From Liolophura sinensis (lineage: Eukaryota; Mollusca; Polyplacophora; Chitonida; Chitonidae): a DNA stretch of 64,000 nt. Positions 1-9,135 of the stretch are shown one piece after another (position 1 is the first letter of the stretch; every line of letters starts with the position of its first letter). The translations under genes and the position numbers were made by a program. The notes under the pieces are model-generated. The model ran no database searches and was not told the origin of the DNA. It was given only the letters and a program-made list of their open reading frames with translations. The stretch spans positions 9,481,608 through 9,545,607 of the forward strand of contig NC_088299.1 of assembly GCF_032854445.1 (NCBI RefSeq), given 5' to 3'.

Positions 1-169
1 TTGGCGAGGGACCTGACGAAGGATCTTGGTGCTTCCACCTTTAACTCATGAATAGGACATAAACCCATGCAATAAGAAATCAATAAAACAAACAGTTTAA
101 CGACAAAATGAATGAAGCTAATGAATTGTATGCCAGGACAATATCTGAGCACTTACAAATAACCCCACG

Positions 170-345
170 TGCGTGTATGTAAGGAACACGTATATGTTTA
201 TACTTTACAGAGTTCTGAAATATAAACACGTGTATGTTTATGTTAATCATTAGAGTTTTGAAATACCTCGTGTTCGCTTTTTTCTATGATTAGAGCGCAG
301 ACAGCAATGTGTATGTTTTACTTAATAGTCTGGAACGCTGAAATA
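170..345. repeat. degenerate tandem repeat, about three copies
   Basis: Three loosely similar copies of a roughly 45-75 bp segment share the pattern GTGTATGTTTA ... (A)GAGTTYTGAAATA, near 190, 228 and 308. The last copy leads straight into the better-preserved 42-bp array that follows. Divergence is high, so unit limits are approximate. The region is presumably intronic, because the next exon downstream is internal to a gene. Confidence 0.45.
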
Positions 346-358
346 CAGCCTCAATATG

Positions 359-556
359 CTTAGTTCTGTTAATAATTTTGAGCTTGAACGCCTCAACACG
401 CTTAATTCTGTTAATAATTTTGAGCTTGAACGCCACAACACGCTTAATTCTGTTAATAATTTTGAGCTTATACGCCTCAACATGCTTAATTCTGTTAATA
501 ATTTTCAGCTTATACGCCTAAACATGCTTAATTCTGTTAATAATTTTCAGCTTGAA
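359..556. repeat. 42-bp tandem repeat, about 4.7 copies
   Basis: Unit copies start at 359, 401, 443, 485 and 527. Each reads CTTARTTCTGTTAATAATTT followed by a variable TGAGCTTGAACGCC-like part. The period is a multiple of three, which alone explains the open frame across it (a repeating 14-residue peptide). There is no sign of selection for coding, and the array lies upstream of the first visible exon, probably in an intron of the TEP/CD109-like gene. Confidence 0.9.
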
Positions 557-844
557 CAGCGCTGCGTGCATTGTAGGTAAACTATAATTCGGATAATGAA
601 ACAGAGCACAATGAATCCTTTCTATTTACGTCACAGGTATACCCAGTGAATTTCGAGAAGTGTTTACAATATAATTTTGTACACTCTGAAAAAAACAAAA
701 ACGAGGTCCGAAACCAACATTTCAGAACACGTTTGAGTGTAAGTTCACAACCGGAAACATTTGCAGTGAGAAATTTCCCATGTTTTTTCTGTGTGTGTTT
801 TTTTTTCGGATTTGAGACTTCAGTGTTAAGCTATTTTTCTTCAG

Positions 845-1006
845 GACACGATTGTTGCCATGGAAGCCCTCATGGAGTTTGCTCAGGTGGATACTCACCG
901 GAACGTTTTTGACATGCTACTGTCTGTGGAATCAACTGCCAACCCAGCCTGGAAGGCCTTCAGTTACCTGTCCAAGTATAACTATACAACACTTCAGATG
1001 CACTCG
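845..1006 (+). CDS. CD109-like: TEP/CD109-like gene, internal exon (end of thioester domain)
   Basis: This exon of 54 codons lies between a CAG acceptor (ending 844) and a GTGAGT donor (1007), phase 0 at both ends. It begins DTIVAMEALMEFA, the motif alpha-2-macroglobulin family proteins carry near the end of the alpha-helical thioester domain (compare the D-T-x-x-A-L-x-A-L pattern). It ends with YNYTTLQMHS, which contains an NYT glycosylation sequon. In the family this segment packs against the thioester helices of a secreted or GPI-anchored protein that binds proteases or targets. The thioester GCGEQ motif itself would be in an exon left of the window. Family assignment is firm because all six exons join in one frame. 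CD109 rather than another TEP is an inference. Confidence 0.9.
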
Positions 1007-1259
1007 GTGAGTATCTCTTCCGCCTCGTCACCACCCCCCCCCCTCCCTCCCCTCTTCCCCAACAAAATATGCCACATCTAAGCGGAAATATCGGGGGATA
1101 TTGGATTATTCTTCTTAAAGGCCACGAAAAACCATTGGTCCATAGACGAGTCAACCATAAGTAATATACGATTCCGTTATATCTACAAGTGTTTCTAAAA
1201 CTAAACGTTATACTTTGACATGATGCACATTAAATTGCACTAACTTTTTCGTATTCCAG

Positions 1260-1322
1260 TTACCCAGTGTTTGGGGTTGGGTCAAGGTCAAGGCCCATGG
1301 GGTTGGCAGAGCCATGCTACAG
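1260..1322 (+). CDS. CD109-like: TEP/CD109-like gene, internal exon (21 codons)
   Basis: This small exon sits between a TATTCCAG acceptor (ending 1259) and a GTAAAA donor (1323), phase 0 on both sides. It encodes LPSVWGWVKVKAHGVGRAML plus Q. This matches the strand pair in alpha-2-macroglobulin proteins where a conserved V-x-A-x-G-x-G-x-A-x-x-Q pattern precedes the receptor-binding domain. Only the phase and the fit to flanking exons reveal it; it is too short to stand out as an ORF. Confidence 0.88.
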
Positions 1323-1817
1323 GTAAAACAGTCTTTTAAACTTAAGTCAAAATTTCAAATGACTTTAAAATTGTTATTTTATGGTGTAACAAGGAGGGAA
1401 TATTTCTCGCCAACGTAAATTATCCGAGGGTAAGTTACTATGCAATAAATTTCAGCTAAATGTAATGGAAAGGAACTTACGAATTTAATGAAATTTTCAC
1501 ATAAGCCTGAGATGGCTTCGTCATTTTGGGGCCTGTTATTACTGCTTTAACAGTAGGCCTAATCCAAGGGACATACACTGTATCATTATCGTACTATTAC
1601 GTGTAACTAAGATTGCAACTGTCCAATTTCCATTTTTCCAGTATCAGTATAATGTAACTGGGTGGGGTGTCATGTCATCTTCGGCGTGAAACTTCAGTAG
1701 CGGCAAAGCCCCTAAGTGCTTGCACTTACAATTGTCATAACATATAAGAAATATTTAATATGTTATTCATTATTCTGAACTTTTCTTAGTAATTGATTCA
1801 TTTCTTTCTTTACTCAG

Positions 1818-1951
1818 CTCTCTGTATCAGAGAACGTGGAATATCCATGGAAGGTAAAACCGCCGAACATCACGACCTTTGACCTGATGGTTGATCGCAT
1901 GGATTGGGGCGGTCGTAACAATTCCGTATTAGAACTGACCGTCTGTACCAG
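1818..1951 (+). CDS. CD109-like: TEP/CD109-like gene, exon entering the receptor-binding domain
   Basis: The acceptor TTTACTCAG ends at 1817 and the donor is CAG/GTACCA at 1952. The exon is 44 codons plus two bases (enters phase 0, leaves with two bases of a split codon). It reads LSVSENVEYPWKVKPPNITT at the start and NNSVLELTVCTR at the end. The VCTR with its Cys is the family signature at the start of the macroglobulin receptor-binding domain. Two Asn-X-Ser/Thr sequons (NIT and NNS) suit an extracellular glycoprotein. The split codon AG/G restores Arg when joined to the exon at 3988, giving VCTRW. Confidence 0.9.
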
Positions 1952-2110
1952 GTACCACCAATCTGCGAATCAGTATGAAAAAAAACGTAAAAATGAAGAA
2001 AACATCAGTAAAAATACCATTAATAACTGCAACTTTTTAAAAAACTTTTTCACTGAAATAAGTGTAAAATTAAGTGTGTGAATTGTGGTGTGAACTTTTT
2101 GGGCCATACA

Positions 2111-2325
2111 AATGGATGGATTCAACCCATCCAATGTTCCACTACCCCTTCTCGTAATGACGTTACTTTTCATTACATTCCGGTGTCATGACGTCACAAA
2201 AAGACAAAACAATTGTAACAAATGCGTTAGGCATCCGGTTGATCTATTTGCAACAATACTTCTTATGACTGGTCAACTCCGTGTTTTTACTTGACAATTC
2301 GGAAAGATCTATTATAGATAATATA
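2111..2325 (+). repeat. dispersed repeat, copy 1 of 2
   Basis: The segment from GGATGGATTCAACC to the TCGGAAAGATCTATT end is matched, with many substitutions, by 7752-7985. Shared blocks include TACTTTTCATT, CATCCGGTTGA, TTGCAACAATA and CGGAAAGA. The family is not identified. It is an old copy lying in an intron of the TEP/CD109-like gene. Confidence 0.6.
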
Positions 2326-2537
2326 TGTCGCCAGTGACGTCACACAACTTTTTCTACACCTTTATATTCAAGTCTGAATAAAACTCTTGTGAAAGAGTAT
2401 CTGTGAAGTAAAAGCCAGTTTGACATTAAAAACATGTCTTATTGCCAGAGTCATTATGAAACTCATTTGCAAAATATACTTTAAACAATATTGCCCATAA
2501 TGACCACCTTGCATGAATTCCAAACTTTTGCCTGCAT

Positions 2538-2705
2538 TTAATTCAGGGAAGAAACTTTTGAAAAAAGTGTAAAAGTATCGTTTTGAACTTGACCAGATTC
2601 AAACTCCAGAATCATTCCTTGAGTTGCTCCAGTAATGAGCTGTGTCGTTTCTTGTACTAATTGGTCACGAAGCTGATTAAGAGAACATTTCTTGAGTTCT
2701 CCAAT
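2538..2705 (-). other. possible antisense terminal exon or gene fragment, unidentified
   Basis: Read on the minus strand, a strong acceptor (ACTGTTTCAG, plus-strand 2706-2715) opens directly into 55 codons and a TAA. The peptide begins IGELKKCSLNQLRDQL, is hydrophilic and protein-like in composition, and ends FTLFSKVSSLN. I do not recognise it. No AATAAA is visible close behind the stop on that strand. It could be a fragment of a retroposed or transposon-borne gene, a terminal exon of an antisense gene, or chance. Confidence 0.25.
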
Positions 2706-3109
2706 CTGAAACAGTATGTTATGTAACAAGAAACCTCCTGCAATAGAGTTGGAGCTACATTTCACAAATTTTTGAACAACCGCAAAATTTATCTCTTCCG
2801 AAAAGCAATTTAGATTCGCAATTTTAAAAACTTAGATTGAAATCTTATCAAGTCTTGTCGAAATGTTATCAGCTGTAACACATTCATTTAATAGGGAGTG
2901 ATATCCCGTCTACACAAATCGGTTCCAAGCTGTGTTAAAACAGTTTCATCTCTGATGTTACACTGCACTGCTGGTGATCTACCTTTTTGCTTTACGAGAC
3001 CAGCTATACGGAAACAGTGACGTATCTAAGAGAAGAGTGAAACTGTTTACTTCGCTTGGACCGACTTCATTTAGGCCGTTTATGTTTCCCATACTAATAA
3101 TTTGATACA

Positions 3110-4027
3110 GGGGGCTACAGAAAAGCGTTCATCCTGGTCTGACACTGTTAATCTGACACAGGTGGATATTACCATAAAAAGCGCCGACTCCGGTCTGACA
3201 GACCGTTTCTTTGACACAGGTGGCTATTTTTACAGAAAATCGTGCACTATGGTCTGACAGACTGTTTCTTTGACTCAGGTGACTCTTTGCTACAGAAAAG
3301 TGTGCTCTCTGGTCTAGCAGTCTGTCTATTTGACACAGGTGGCTATAGCTACAGAAAATCGTACACTATGGTCTGACAGACTGTTTCTTTGACAAAGGTG
3401 ACTGTTGCTACAGAAAAGTGTGCACTCTGGTCTGACAGTCTGTTCATTTGACACAGGTGGCTATTGCTACAGAAAAGCGTGCACTCTGGTCTGACAGACT
3501 GTTTCTTTGACACAGGTGGCTATTGTTACAGAAAAGCATGCACTCTGGTCTGACAGTCTGTTCATTTGACTCAGGTGGCTATTGCTACAGAAAAGCATGC
3601 ACTCTGGTCTGACAGTCTGTTCATTTGACACAGGTGGCTATTGCTACAGAAGAGTATGCACTCTGGTCTGACAGTCTGTTCATTTGACTCAGGTGGCTAT
3701 TGTTACAGAAAAGCATGCACTCTGGTCTGACAGTCTGTTCATTTGACTCAGGTGGCTATTGCTACAGAAGAGCGTGCACTCTGGTCTGACAGTCTGTTCA
3801 TTTGACTCAGGTGGCTATTGTCACAGAAAAGAGTGCACTCTGGTCTGACAATCTGTTCATTTGACTCAGGTGGCTATTGCTACAGAAGAGCGTGCACTCT
3901 GGCCTGACAGTCTGTTCATTTGACTCAGGTGACTGTTGCTACAGAAAAGTGTGCACTCTGGTCTGACAGTCTGTTCATTTGACTCAGGTGGCTATTGCTA
4001 CAGAAGAGCGTGCACTCTGGTCTGGCA
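3110..4027 (+). repeat. 59-bp minisatellite built from a splice acceptor and exon start
   Basis: About 15 direct copies of a 59-bp unit occur, degenerate at the left end and nearly identical from about 3420 on. The unit holds TCTGTTCATTTGACTCAG, then GTGGCTATTGCTACAGAA, then RAGCGTGCACTCTGGTCTGA. The last copy is the functional acceptor and first 40 or so bases of the exon at 3988. So every copy repeats the intron 3' end plus the exon 5' end. The spacing is exact: for example CTCTGGTCTG recurs at 3661 and 3720. Confidence 0.95.
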
Positions 4028-4162
4028 GTAATGGAGATAGAAATCCCCACGGGCTTTGTTGTGATGAATGATACCTTGAGGTCGTACGTCCAGTCCAAGG
4101 CAATACCGACATTACGGAGGGCCGAATCCTACTACAGAAAAGTCGTGTATTACTTTGATTAC
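3988..4162 (+). CDS. CD109-like: TEP/CD109-like gene, receptor-binding domain exon
   Basis: The acceptor is TTTGACTCAG ending at 3987 and the donor is GTGAGT at 4163. The exon gives one base to complete the split Arg codon and then 58 codons. It starts WLLLQKSVHSGLAVMEIEIP and continues TGFVV, the hallmark S-G-(M/L)-A-(V/I)-(M/L)-E-(I/V) strand of the alpha-2-macroglobulin receptor-binding domain. It ends with the amphipathic helix region (RRAESYYRK) and VVYYFDY. Its first 40 bases are part of the 59-bp array, so the acceptor was chosen by phase: only this last copy keeps the frame. Use of the copy before it would meet TAA early in this exon, at the bases reading CAGTAATGG. Confidence 0.92.
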
Positions 4163-5174
4163 GTGAGTATTGTTCTTTGTTTGCCTCCCGCTTGACGCTA
4201 TTTCCAGCGTCATATCAAGAAGCTTCACTCAGACCATAAGTGCCACCAAGCGACAACGTAATGCCAATGGAAGACTCGAGAAAGACGACAAAAGTGATAT
4301 AAGATATAATTGTGACGTAATAAAGGAAAGAACACATGAGTTCACAGCTGTGGACCGTCTCGATACAGACGGGAAGGACTTCTCCATCAGTGCATGTTTG
4401 TACACCTACTCCTTACAGCTCATGCGCCGCATCACTGCCACCTCAAGCATGGCTTGTACAGAAATCTTGAACCATGTCAAGGTCCTGACGTAGATGAGGC
4501 AGGAAGCCAGAAAACGTAAAGATTCTGTCTCAATGTTTTATGGCTTCTATATGTACTCGATACACGTACATTCTCTTTATCTAAAGTATACACAACATGA
4601 ATCTGACGGACATCGAAACAGTTTTATTGATGTGTGCTGATTACAAGTCCTGCAAGGACATCAGTGGTTAGGATAAACCTAAAGAAACCTGTACGTACCT
4701 CGCACAGGCTCCAAAAGTCAAACTTGTCTCGTGGTGACAGTGATGTAATGCGAGAGTAGAGGGCGACACATGCGCTGTAAGGAGTATGGCTCCTACACTA
4801 TAATTACGAGAGGGACAATCTTCTCTACGAAGCCATGGGAGTCATGATAGTCTTTGAAACACGATCTAAACATGTTATCTGTATCGTGTTTTATAGATAC
4901 ATACTTTGGGCGGGGGAACAATTCATTTTGCACATTTAATAAAGGATGTGGTTTACAGACTGAAGATACGGTGTCAAGATCTAAGCATTGTAGGGCCGAC
5001 AGATTTTGAGGTTTACAATATTGGTTCCTACTTTTCTGTGGATATGTTTGAAATTCTTGGATTTGATGATCAATGTTACTGCTGTTCTCGACCGCTCCAT
5101 TGTGCTGTGGTTCTCAGCCGTTCCTTTTGTGGTAGTTCTCTAACGTTCCTTTAGCTGTAGTCCTCTAACGTTGC
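4163..5174. other. intron, no recognised feature
   Basis: Open frames occur here (for example 4170-4493 and 4906-5154) but show no family motif, and they are interior to an intron whose flanking exons join in phase. I see no repeat family in this kilobase. Confidence 0.55.
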
Positions 5175-5533
5175 GACCGGCCCGGATAGCACAGTTGGTA
5201 GAGCGTCCGCTTCGGGACCGGTAGATCCAGGATCAATCCTTGGTCGAGTCACACCTAAGAGTTTAAAAGAGGAAGTTGTAACTTCCTCGCTTGGCGTTCA
5301 GCATGAAGGGGATAGTGCAACGACTGGTTGACCCGTATCAGTATAATGGCTCGGGCGGGGCGGCTTACTTGCCTTCGGTAAGTCGTCTCAGTGATGCAGC
5401 ACTAAATAAAAGAGCGGTGGAAATCCGTCCTGCGACAAGGAGGCACATTACACGTACATGCACCCTAATGATTCCTTCGTCGTCATATGACTGAAAAATT
5501 GTTGAGTACGACGTTAAACCCCAAGCACTCTCA
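5175..5533 (+). mobile_element. SINE family 1, full-length copy with target duplication
   Basis: This is a tRNA-derived SINE. The head GGCCCGGATAGCACAGTTGG then TAGAGCG is a polymerase III A-box context, and a diverged B box lies around GGATCAATCCTTGG. The body follows, then the tail GTTGAGTACGACGTTAAACC with a short ACTC end. A 12-bp target site duplication, CTCTAACGTTGC, flanks it at 5163-5174 and 5534-5545. The copy at 22187-22550 differs at only about six sites, so the family was active recently. Molluscan SINE families with this design are known; I have not assigned it to a named one. Confidence 0.93.
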
Positions 5534-5767
5534 CTCTAACGTTGCTTTTGCTGTAGGCTAGTTCTCTAACGTTCCTTTCCTTCACATAGCCTTGAGACCA
5601 TACACCAGTTTTGTTTTTATGACTACCGGTATGCCTTGTATGCTAACCATATGATTTTGCAAAGAACCCTTAAATATAGGAGCCGGTAGATCGAAATTAA
5701 TACCAAACTAATAGAGATTTAGCCAAAATATCGACGAGAGGCTTAACTGCTACTCTTTTGAACAACA

Positions 5768-6000
5768 GGGCCCGGTTGTTCAGAACTGATTTAAGACTTA
5801 ATACCAGATTTAACTTTAAACTAAGTATTCAGTTTTGCGATTGACGTGAAACAAATTGTGTAATTATATTAAATATGAACTAAAACTGCTGCTGTTATTC
5901 TTTGGAGAACTGCATTATCTGAAGAGTTTGGCCTGAAATGTAAATATAACATATGACCTAATACCAGTATTAGCTAATGCAATTTCGAACAACTGGGCCC
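5768..6000. mobile_element. MITE-like element with GGGCCC terminal inverted repeats
   Basis: The left end GGGCCCGGTTGTTCAGAA is inverted at the right end as TTTCGAACAACTGGGCCC, giving about 18-bp imperfect terminal inverted repeats around 233 bp of AT-rich non-coding DNA. Internal motifs such as TTAATACCAG recur in a related element at 10462-10590. It lies in the intron just before the next TEP/CD109-like exon. No clear target duplication was seen. Confidence 0.65.
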
Positions 6001-6093
6001 GCGATTTGGAATAATGCGGAAATATCAATGCATGTACATCACAAAGTCAAAACCCCACCCCAATATTCGCTTATTTTGCCAATTGTGTTGTAG

Positions 6094-6199
6094 ATTGATA
6101 CGAGCAAGACATGTATACGATTCCGAGCAGACCGCTGGTACCCCGTGGCTAACGGTACATTACAACATCAGATGAGGATCTACGACTACTATGAGCCAG
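6094..6199 (+). CDS. CD109-like: TEP/CD109-like gene, end of receptor-binding domain
   Basis: The exon lies between an acceptor TTGTAG (ending 6093) and donor GTACAT (6200). It has 35 codons plus one base, entering in phase 0 after the preceding FDY. It reads IDTSKTCIRFRADRWYPVAN and ends MRIYDYYEP. The final Y-D-Y-Y-E is the most conserved C-terminal motif of the alpha-2-macroglobulin receptor-binding domain, and the T-C-I-R-F strand carries a Cys. An NGT sequon sits between these motifs. Confidence 0.92.
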
Positions 6200-6252
6200 G
6201 TACATGTACATCCGATAAAACGTGAGGGCGAAGCGGCGAGAAATTTGTTATA

Positions 6253-6400
6253 TTCATTTCATTATTTGATTGGTATTTTACGCAACCATGCGCAGGATGC
6301 TGGCAGAGCTTCCCACGTACGCGCAGAGAGAAAGCGGGCATGACTTGGACTTGAACTCACAGCGATCGCATTTGTAAGAGACTCCTGGATCAATTTCCTA
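6253..6400 (-). mobile_element. SINE family 2 copy with internal deletion
   Basis: In reverse orientation the tail (ATTTGATTGGTATTTTACGC) is fused directly to the mid-body (CATGCGCAGGATGCTGGCAG), so about 100 bp of the normal element are missing. The head-side bases (GGACTTGAACTCACAGCG, a reversed B-box region) follow. It lies in the last intron of the TEP/CD109-like gene. Confidence 0.75.
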
Positions 6401-6405
6401 TATAT

Positions 6406-6736
6406 AAAATATATTTTATTTATTTATTTGATTGGTGTTTTACGCAATACTCAAGAATATTTCACTTATACGATGGCGGTCAGCATTATGGTGGCTGGAA
6501 ACCGGTTGGAGCCCGGGGTAAACCCACGACCATCCGCAGGTTGCTGGAAGACCTTCCCACGTACGGGTGGAGAGGAAGCCAGCATGAGCTGGACTTGAAC
6601 TCACAGCGGCCGCATTGGTGAGTGAGTGAGTGAGTGAGTGAAAGTTTTAACGTCGCTTTCAACAATACCGCATTGATGAGAAGTTCCTGGGTCATTACGC
6701 TGCGCTAGCGCGCTAACCAACTGAGCCACGTAGGCC
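6406..6736 (-). mobile_element. SINE family 2, near full-length, with nested insertion
   Basis: From the right end inwards it reads GGGGCCTACGTGGCTCAGTT then GGTTAGCG (A box), the CGCTGTGAGTTCAAGTCC region (B box), the body, and the tail GTAAAACACCAATCAAATAA. The B-box side is interrupted by 50 bp at 6618-6667 derived from the tail of SINE family 1. Confidence 0.9.
6618..6667 (-). mobile_element. SINE family 1 tail fragment nested in SINE family 2
   Basis: Fifty bases read, on the minus strand, TATTGTTGAAAGCGACGTTA, then AAACTTTCACTCACTCACTC; this is the 3' end of SINE family 1. They are flanked by an 8-bp direct repeat CCGCATTG (6610-6617 and 6668-6675) that is single in intact copies. It is therefore a severely 5'-truncated insertion with its own target duplication. 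Confidence 0.82.
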
Positions 6737-6826
6737 CCTTCTCTACAAATAATTGTAATACTATACTACCGAATATTCAAATTTATATACTCACTCTAGT
6801 TGTCATTTTATATCTGTGTTTTTCAG

Positions 6827-7011
6827 GCCTTCACAATACCACCATGTATTTTACTCAAGACCTTGCCAGCCAGAATCTATGCTGGGCCTGTGCATCGTTC
6901 CAGTGTCCATACTGCCCTTACTTCAATGCCGCAGTAGTCATCAGAAGTGGCCTCACCATACTGTCATTGCTAACAACCTTAGTGACCAGTCTCTGTCTGT
7001 TATACATGTAG
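6827..7011 (+). CDS. CD109-like: TEP/CD109-like gene, last coding exon with GPI-like C-terminus
   Basis: The acceptor GTTTTTCAG ends at 6826. The two first bases complete a Gly codon, then 60 codons run to TAG at 7009-7011. The peptide starts LHNTTMYFTQDL, has a Cys cluster (CWAC and CPYC), and ends in the hydrophobic stretch SGLTILSLLTTLVTSLCLLY plus M. A hydrophobic end with no cytoplasmic tail fits a GPI-anchor signal, as in CD109, though a cleaved or secreted form cannot be excluded. The Cys cluster recalls the Cys-rich tails of invertebrate TEPs. No AATAAA is visible in the next 600 bp; a weaker CATAAA occurs near 7180. Confidence 0.88.
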
Positions 7012-9135
7012 TCTTGCTGTATAGTTTAATGGTCGTGTCAACAGTAACTCATGACTTAATCTCCTGTCATATCATTACTCGATGATTCACTAATGTTGCA
7101 TGCACACGATTTGAAACTTTATTTGTTTTTTTGATTTGTTTCCAAAAGCTCTACATACCTTATTGTACATGTAAACAGCCATAAAACAAATGTGGCATAT
7201 GGTTATAAGAATTTAAATAGTTTCGCACACCACTTTTTTGTCTTGATGTAGCCTCTTATCACAAGTCGATGATTTCAATCTCTTCAAGATGTCAAAAATT
7301 ATCACCAAACATTTCGCGTGCGAAGTATTTGTGGAATTCATGGGCACAGGCCACAAATCGCTTCTGCTTCGAATTAACCAGTTATGATCGTATTTCGAAG
7401 ACGATTTCCATTAATTTCTTCCCTCTTTGAAGCCATATCAAAGATTATTTTACTCCTAGAGGGGGCAGTCTGATCAAATGAGATCACGGAGGTACATGGA
7501 GGTACATGCTTGACGGTAACCATCGTAAATGTCATTTCAGAACGACAGTCAAATATTTTATCATTTAATTCATCGTCACATGAGTTCTATTCTTTATGAT
7601 GACTATCCATTTATTGTGTTAATTGTATAAGGTAATAGCGCATTATATGTAAATACACATATATTTTACATCAGCCTTTTTACTTGAGTCTTAAAGCGTT
7701 TATCCTTTGAAATCCATATCCGTTTTCGCTCTGTAAATATGCATTTGTTTATGAATGGATGGATCCACCACATTTCCCACGACCCCTTCTTGAGACAAAG
7801 CTACTTTTCATTCCATTCCCGATGCAACTGAACATTTGCACCCATTGTGTAGGACATCCGGTTGACCTACTTGCAACAATATTGATTATTCGCCATACTC
7901 AAGAGCAACAATATTGCTTACGAATGGTCAGATGCGTTTTTTTGATTGTCAGTCCGGAAAGACCGATTGTATATACATTCATTATAATGTAACAGTCTTG
8001 GTCTAACTATACATTGGATGTTTTTTATAAACACTCACAAAATATATATATGATCGTGGCTACGCGGTTATGGTTCGTCTTTCAATCTAGGTTCAGGTGT
8101 TAGTTCATTCGTATATCATAGCTTCTTAATTCTTACAAAGAATTTTCGAGATGTTCTTTCTCCAATATGCTCCCGGAGCCTTGCTGGCAATAAAAGGTTG
8201 ACGATGCTCGTAGCGTATATATAGGGTCGTGTAATATGTGGTCTTACAAGAAGTCCTTTAAAAGGAGAGTTTCGAGTTCGAACTCTTTTGTTGTTAAAAG
8301 CAAAAACAGTTCCCTTGTATCATTATGACTTGTGAAAAATGTTAGGCAACATTAAATTGCCGATCACTTGTCTCACCGTGTTCCAGAGACACAAATATCA
8401 CTTCTTTCCCTTCTCAAGTTCAAGCTCCTATTTTCTCCATCTTTTGTCTACTCTAGATAAGGTTTTGGGAAACTTTTTTTCAGACGCCCATGTTATAGTA
8501 AATGTGATCCCGCCATAGCTACCTAACAGTTTTGGCCGATCAAATAATACAGCTAATCTGGTTCCCTGTATTGCCTCAGACCCCTATTAATTTTCCATAA
8601 GCGACAATGTTGACGTTTAGCGCTGTAGGTCAGTCCCAAACATACTGTAGCCAGTAAGCTTTGGTATATACCTGGCCCAGCCTGTGAGAAAGAAGCCATA
8701 AAAATCTTGACACAGGTTGACCATTAAAATCTGGACCTTTCTATGCCGGCAGCTGGAACGGGTATCTAGCATCGCCAAGGGGACGTCACTTGCAACCTCC
8801 TCATCACCTGTCTCCTTGTGTCCTCTCGCCCAGAATCTCAAATTTTCATTATTAAAACTCATACCTGGCCAAAGCGTAGACAATTTCCATCATTCTGATA
8901 CCAAGAATGCACCACCTGTACACCAAAAATGGCAGGCTGGCAGCAAGAAATGACTTTGCATCCTAAAATACACAGAATTATATTCAATTCCCACCTGAGA
9001 AACGCAAAAGTTAATGGGGTCATGATTCCGTATTCTGCGTACTTTGAGCAGCGCCATCTGACGTCAAGGGGAGGGAACCAGCCAAATAATATAGTAGGAC
9101 TTCAATGAAACACATGAAACTGAACACCATCTAAT
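7012..9135. other. intergenic region after the TEP/CD109-like gene
   Basis: It holds the 3' UTR of the upstream gene (end not defined), the second copy of the dispersed repeat (7752-7985) and short overlapping ORFs on both strands at 8617-8953 that carry no recognised motif. Nothing else could be supported. Confidence 0.6.
7752..7985 (+). repeat. dispersed repeat, copy 2 of 2, with tiny SINE insertion
   Basis: This is the diverged partner of 2111-2325, in the same orientation (GGATGGATCCACC ... CATCCGGTTGACC ... CCGGAAAGACCGATT). It is interrupted at 7884-7904 by 21 bases reading like the reversed tail of SINE family 2 (CGCCATACTCAAGA). These are bounded by an 11-bp duplication GCAACAATATT at 7873-7883 and 7905-7915; copy 1 has the site only once. 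Confidence 0.65.

Larger units (their letters stand above)
1952..3109. other. intron between TEP/CD109-like exons, left part
   Basis: No exon of the + strand gene is visible here. The stretch holds one copy of a dispersed repeat at 2111-2300, two perfect TGACGTCA octamers (2189-2196 and 2335-2342) and an antisense exon-like ORF at 2538-2705. Beyond 3109 the intron turns into the 59-bp array. Confidence 0.7.

Noticed and set aside
3110-4027. CRISPR-like array
   Set aside because: Units are contiguous direct repeats with no unique spacers, in a eukaryotic intron.
4170-4493. 107-codon ORF as an alternative TEP exon
   Set aside because: It follows the donor at 4163, has no family similarity, and the flanking exons already join in phase.
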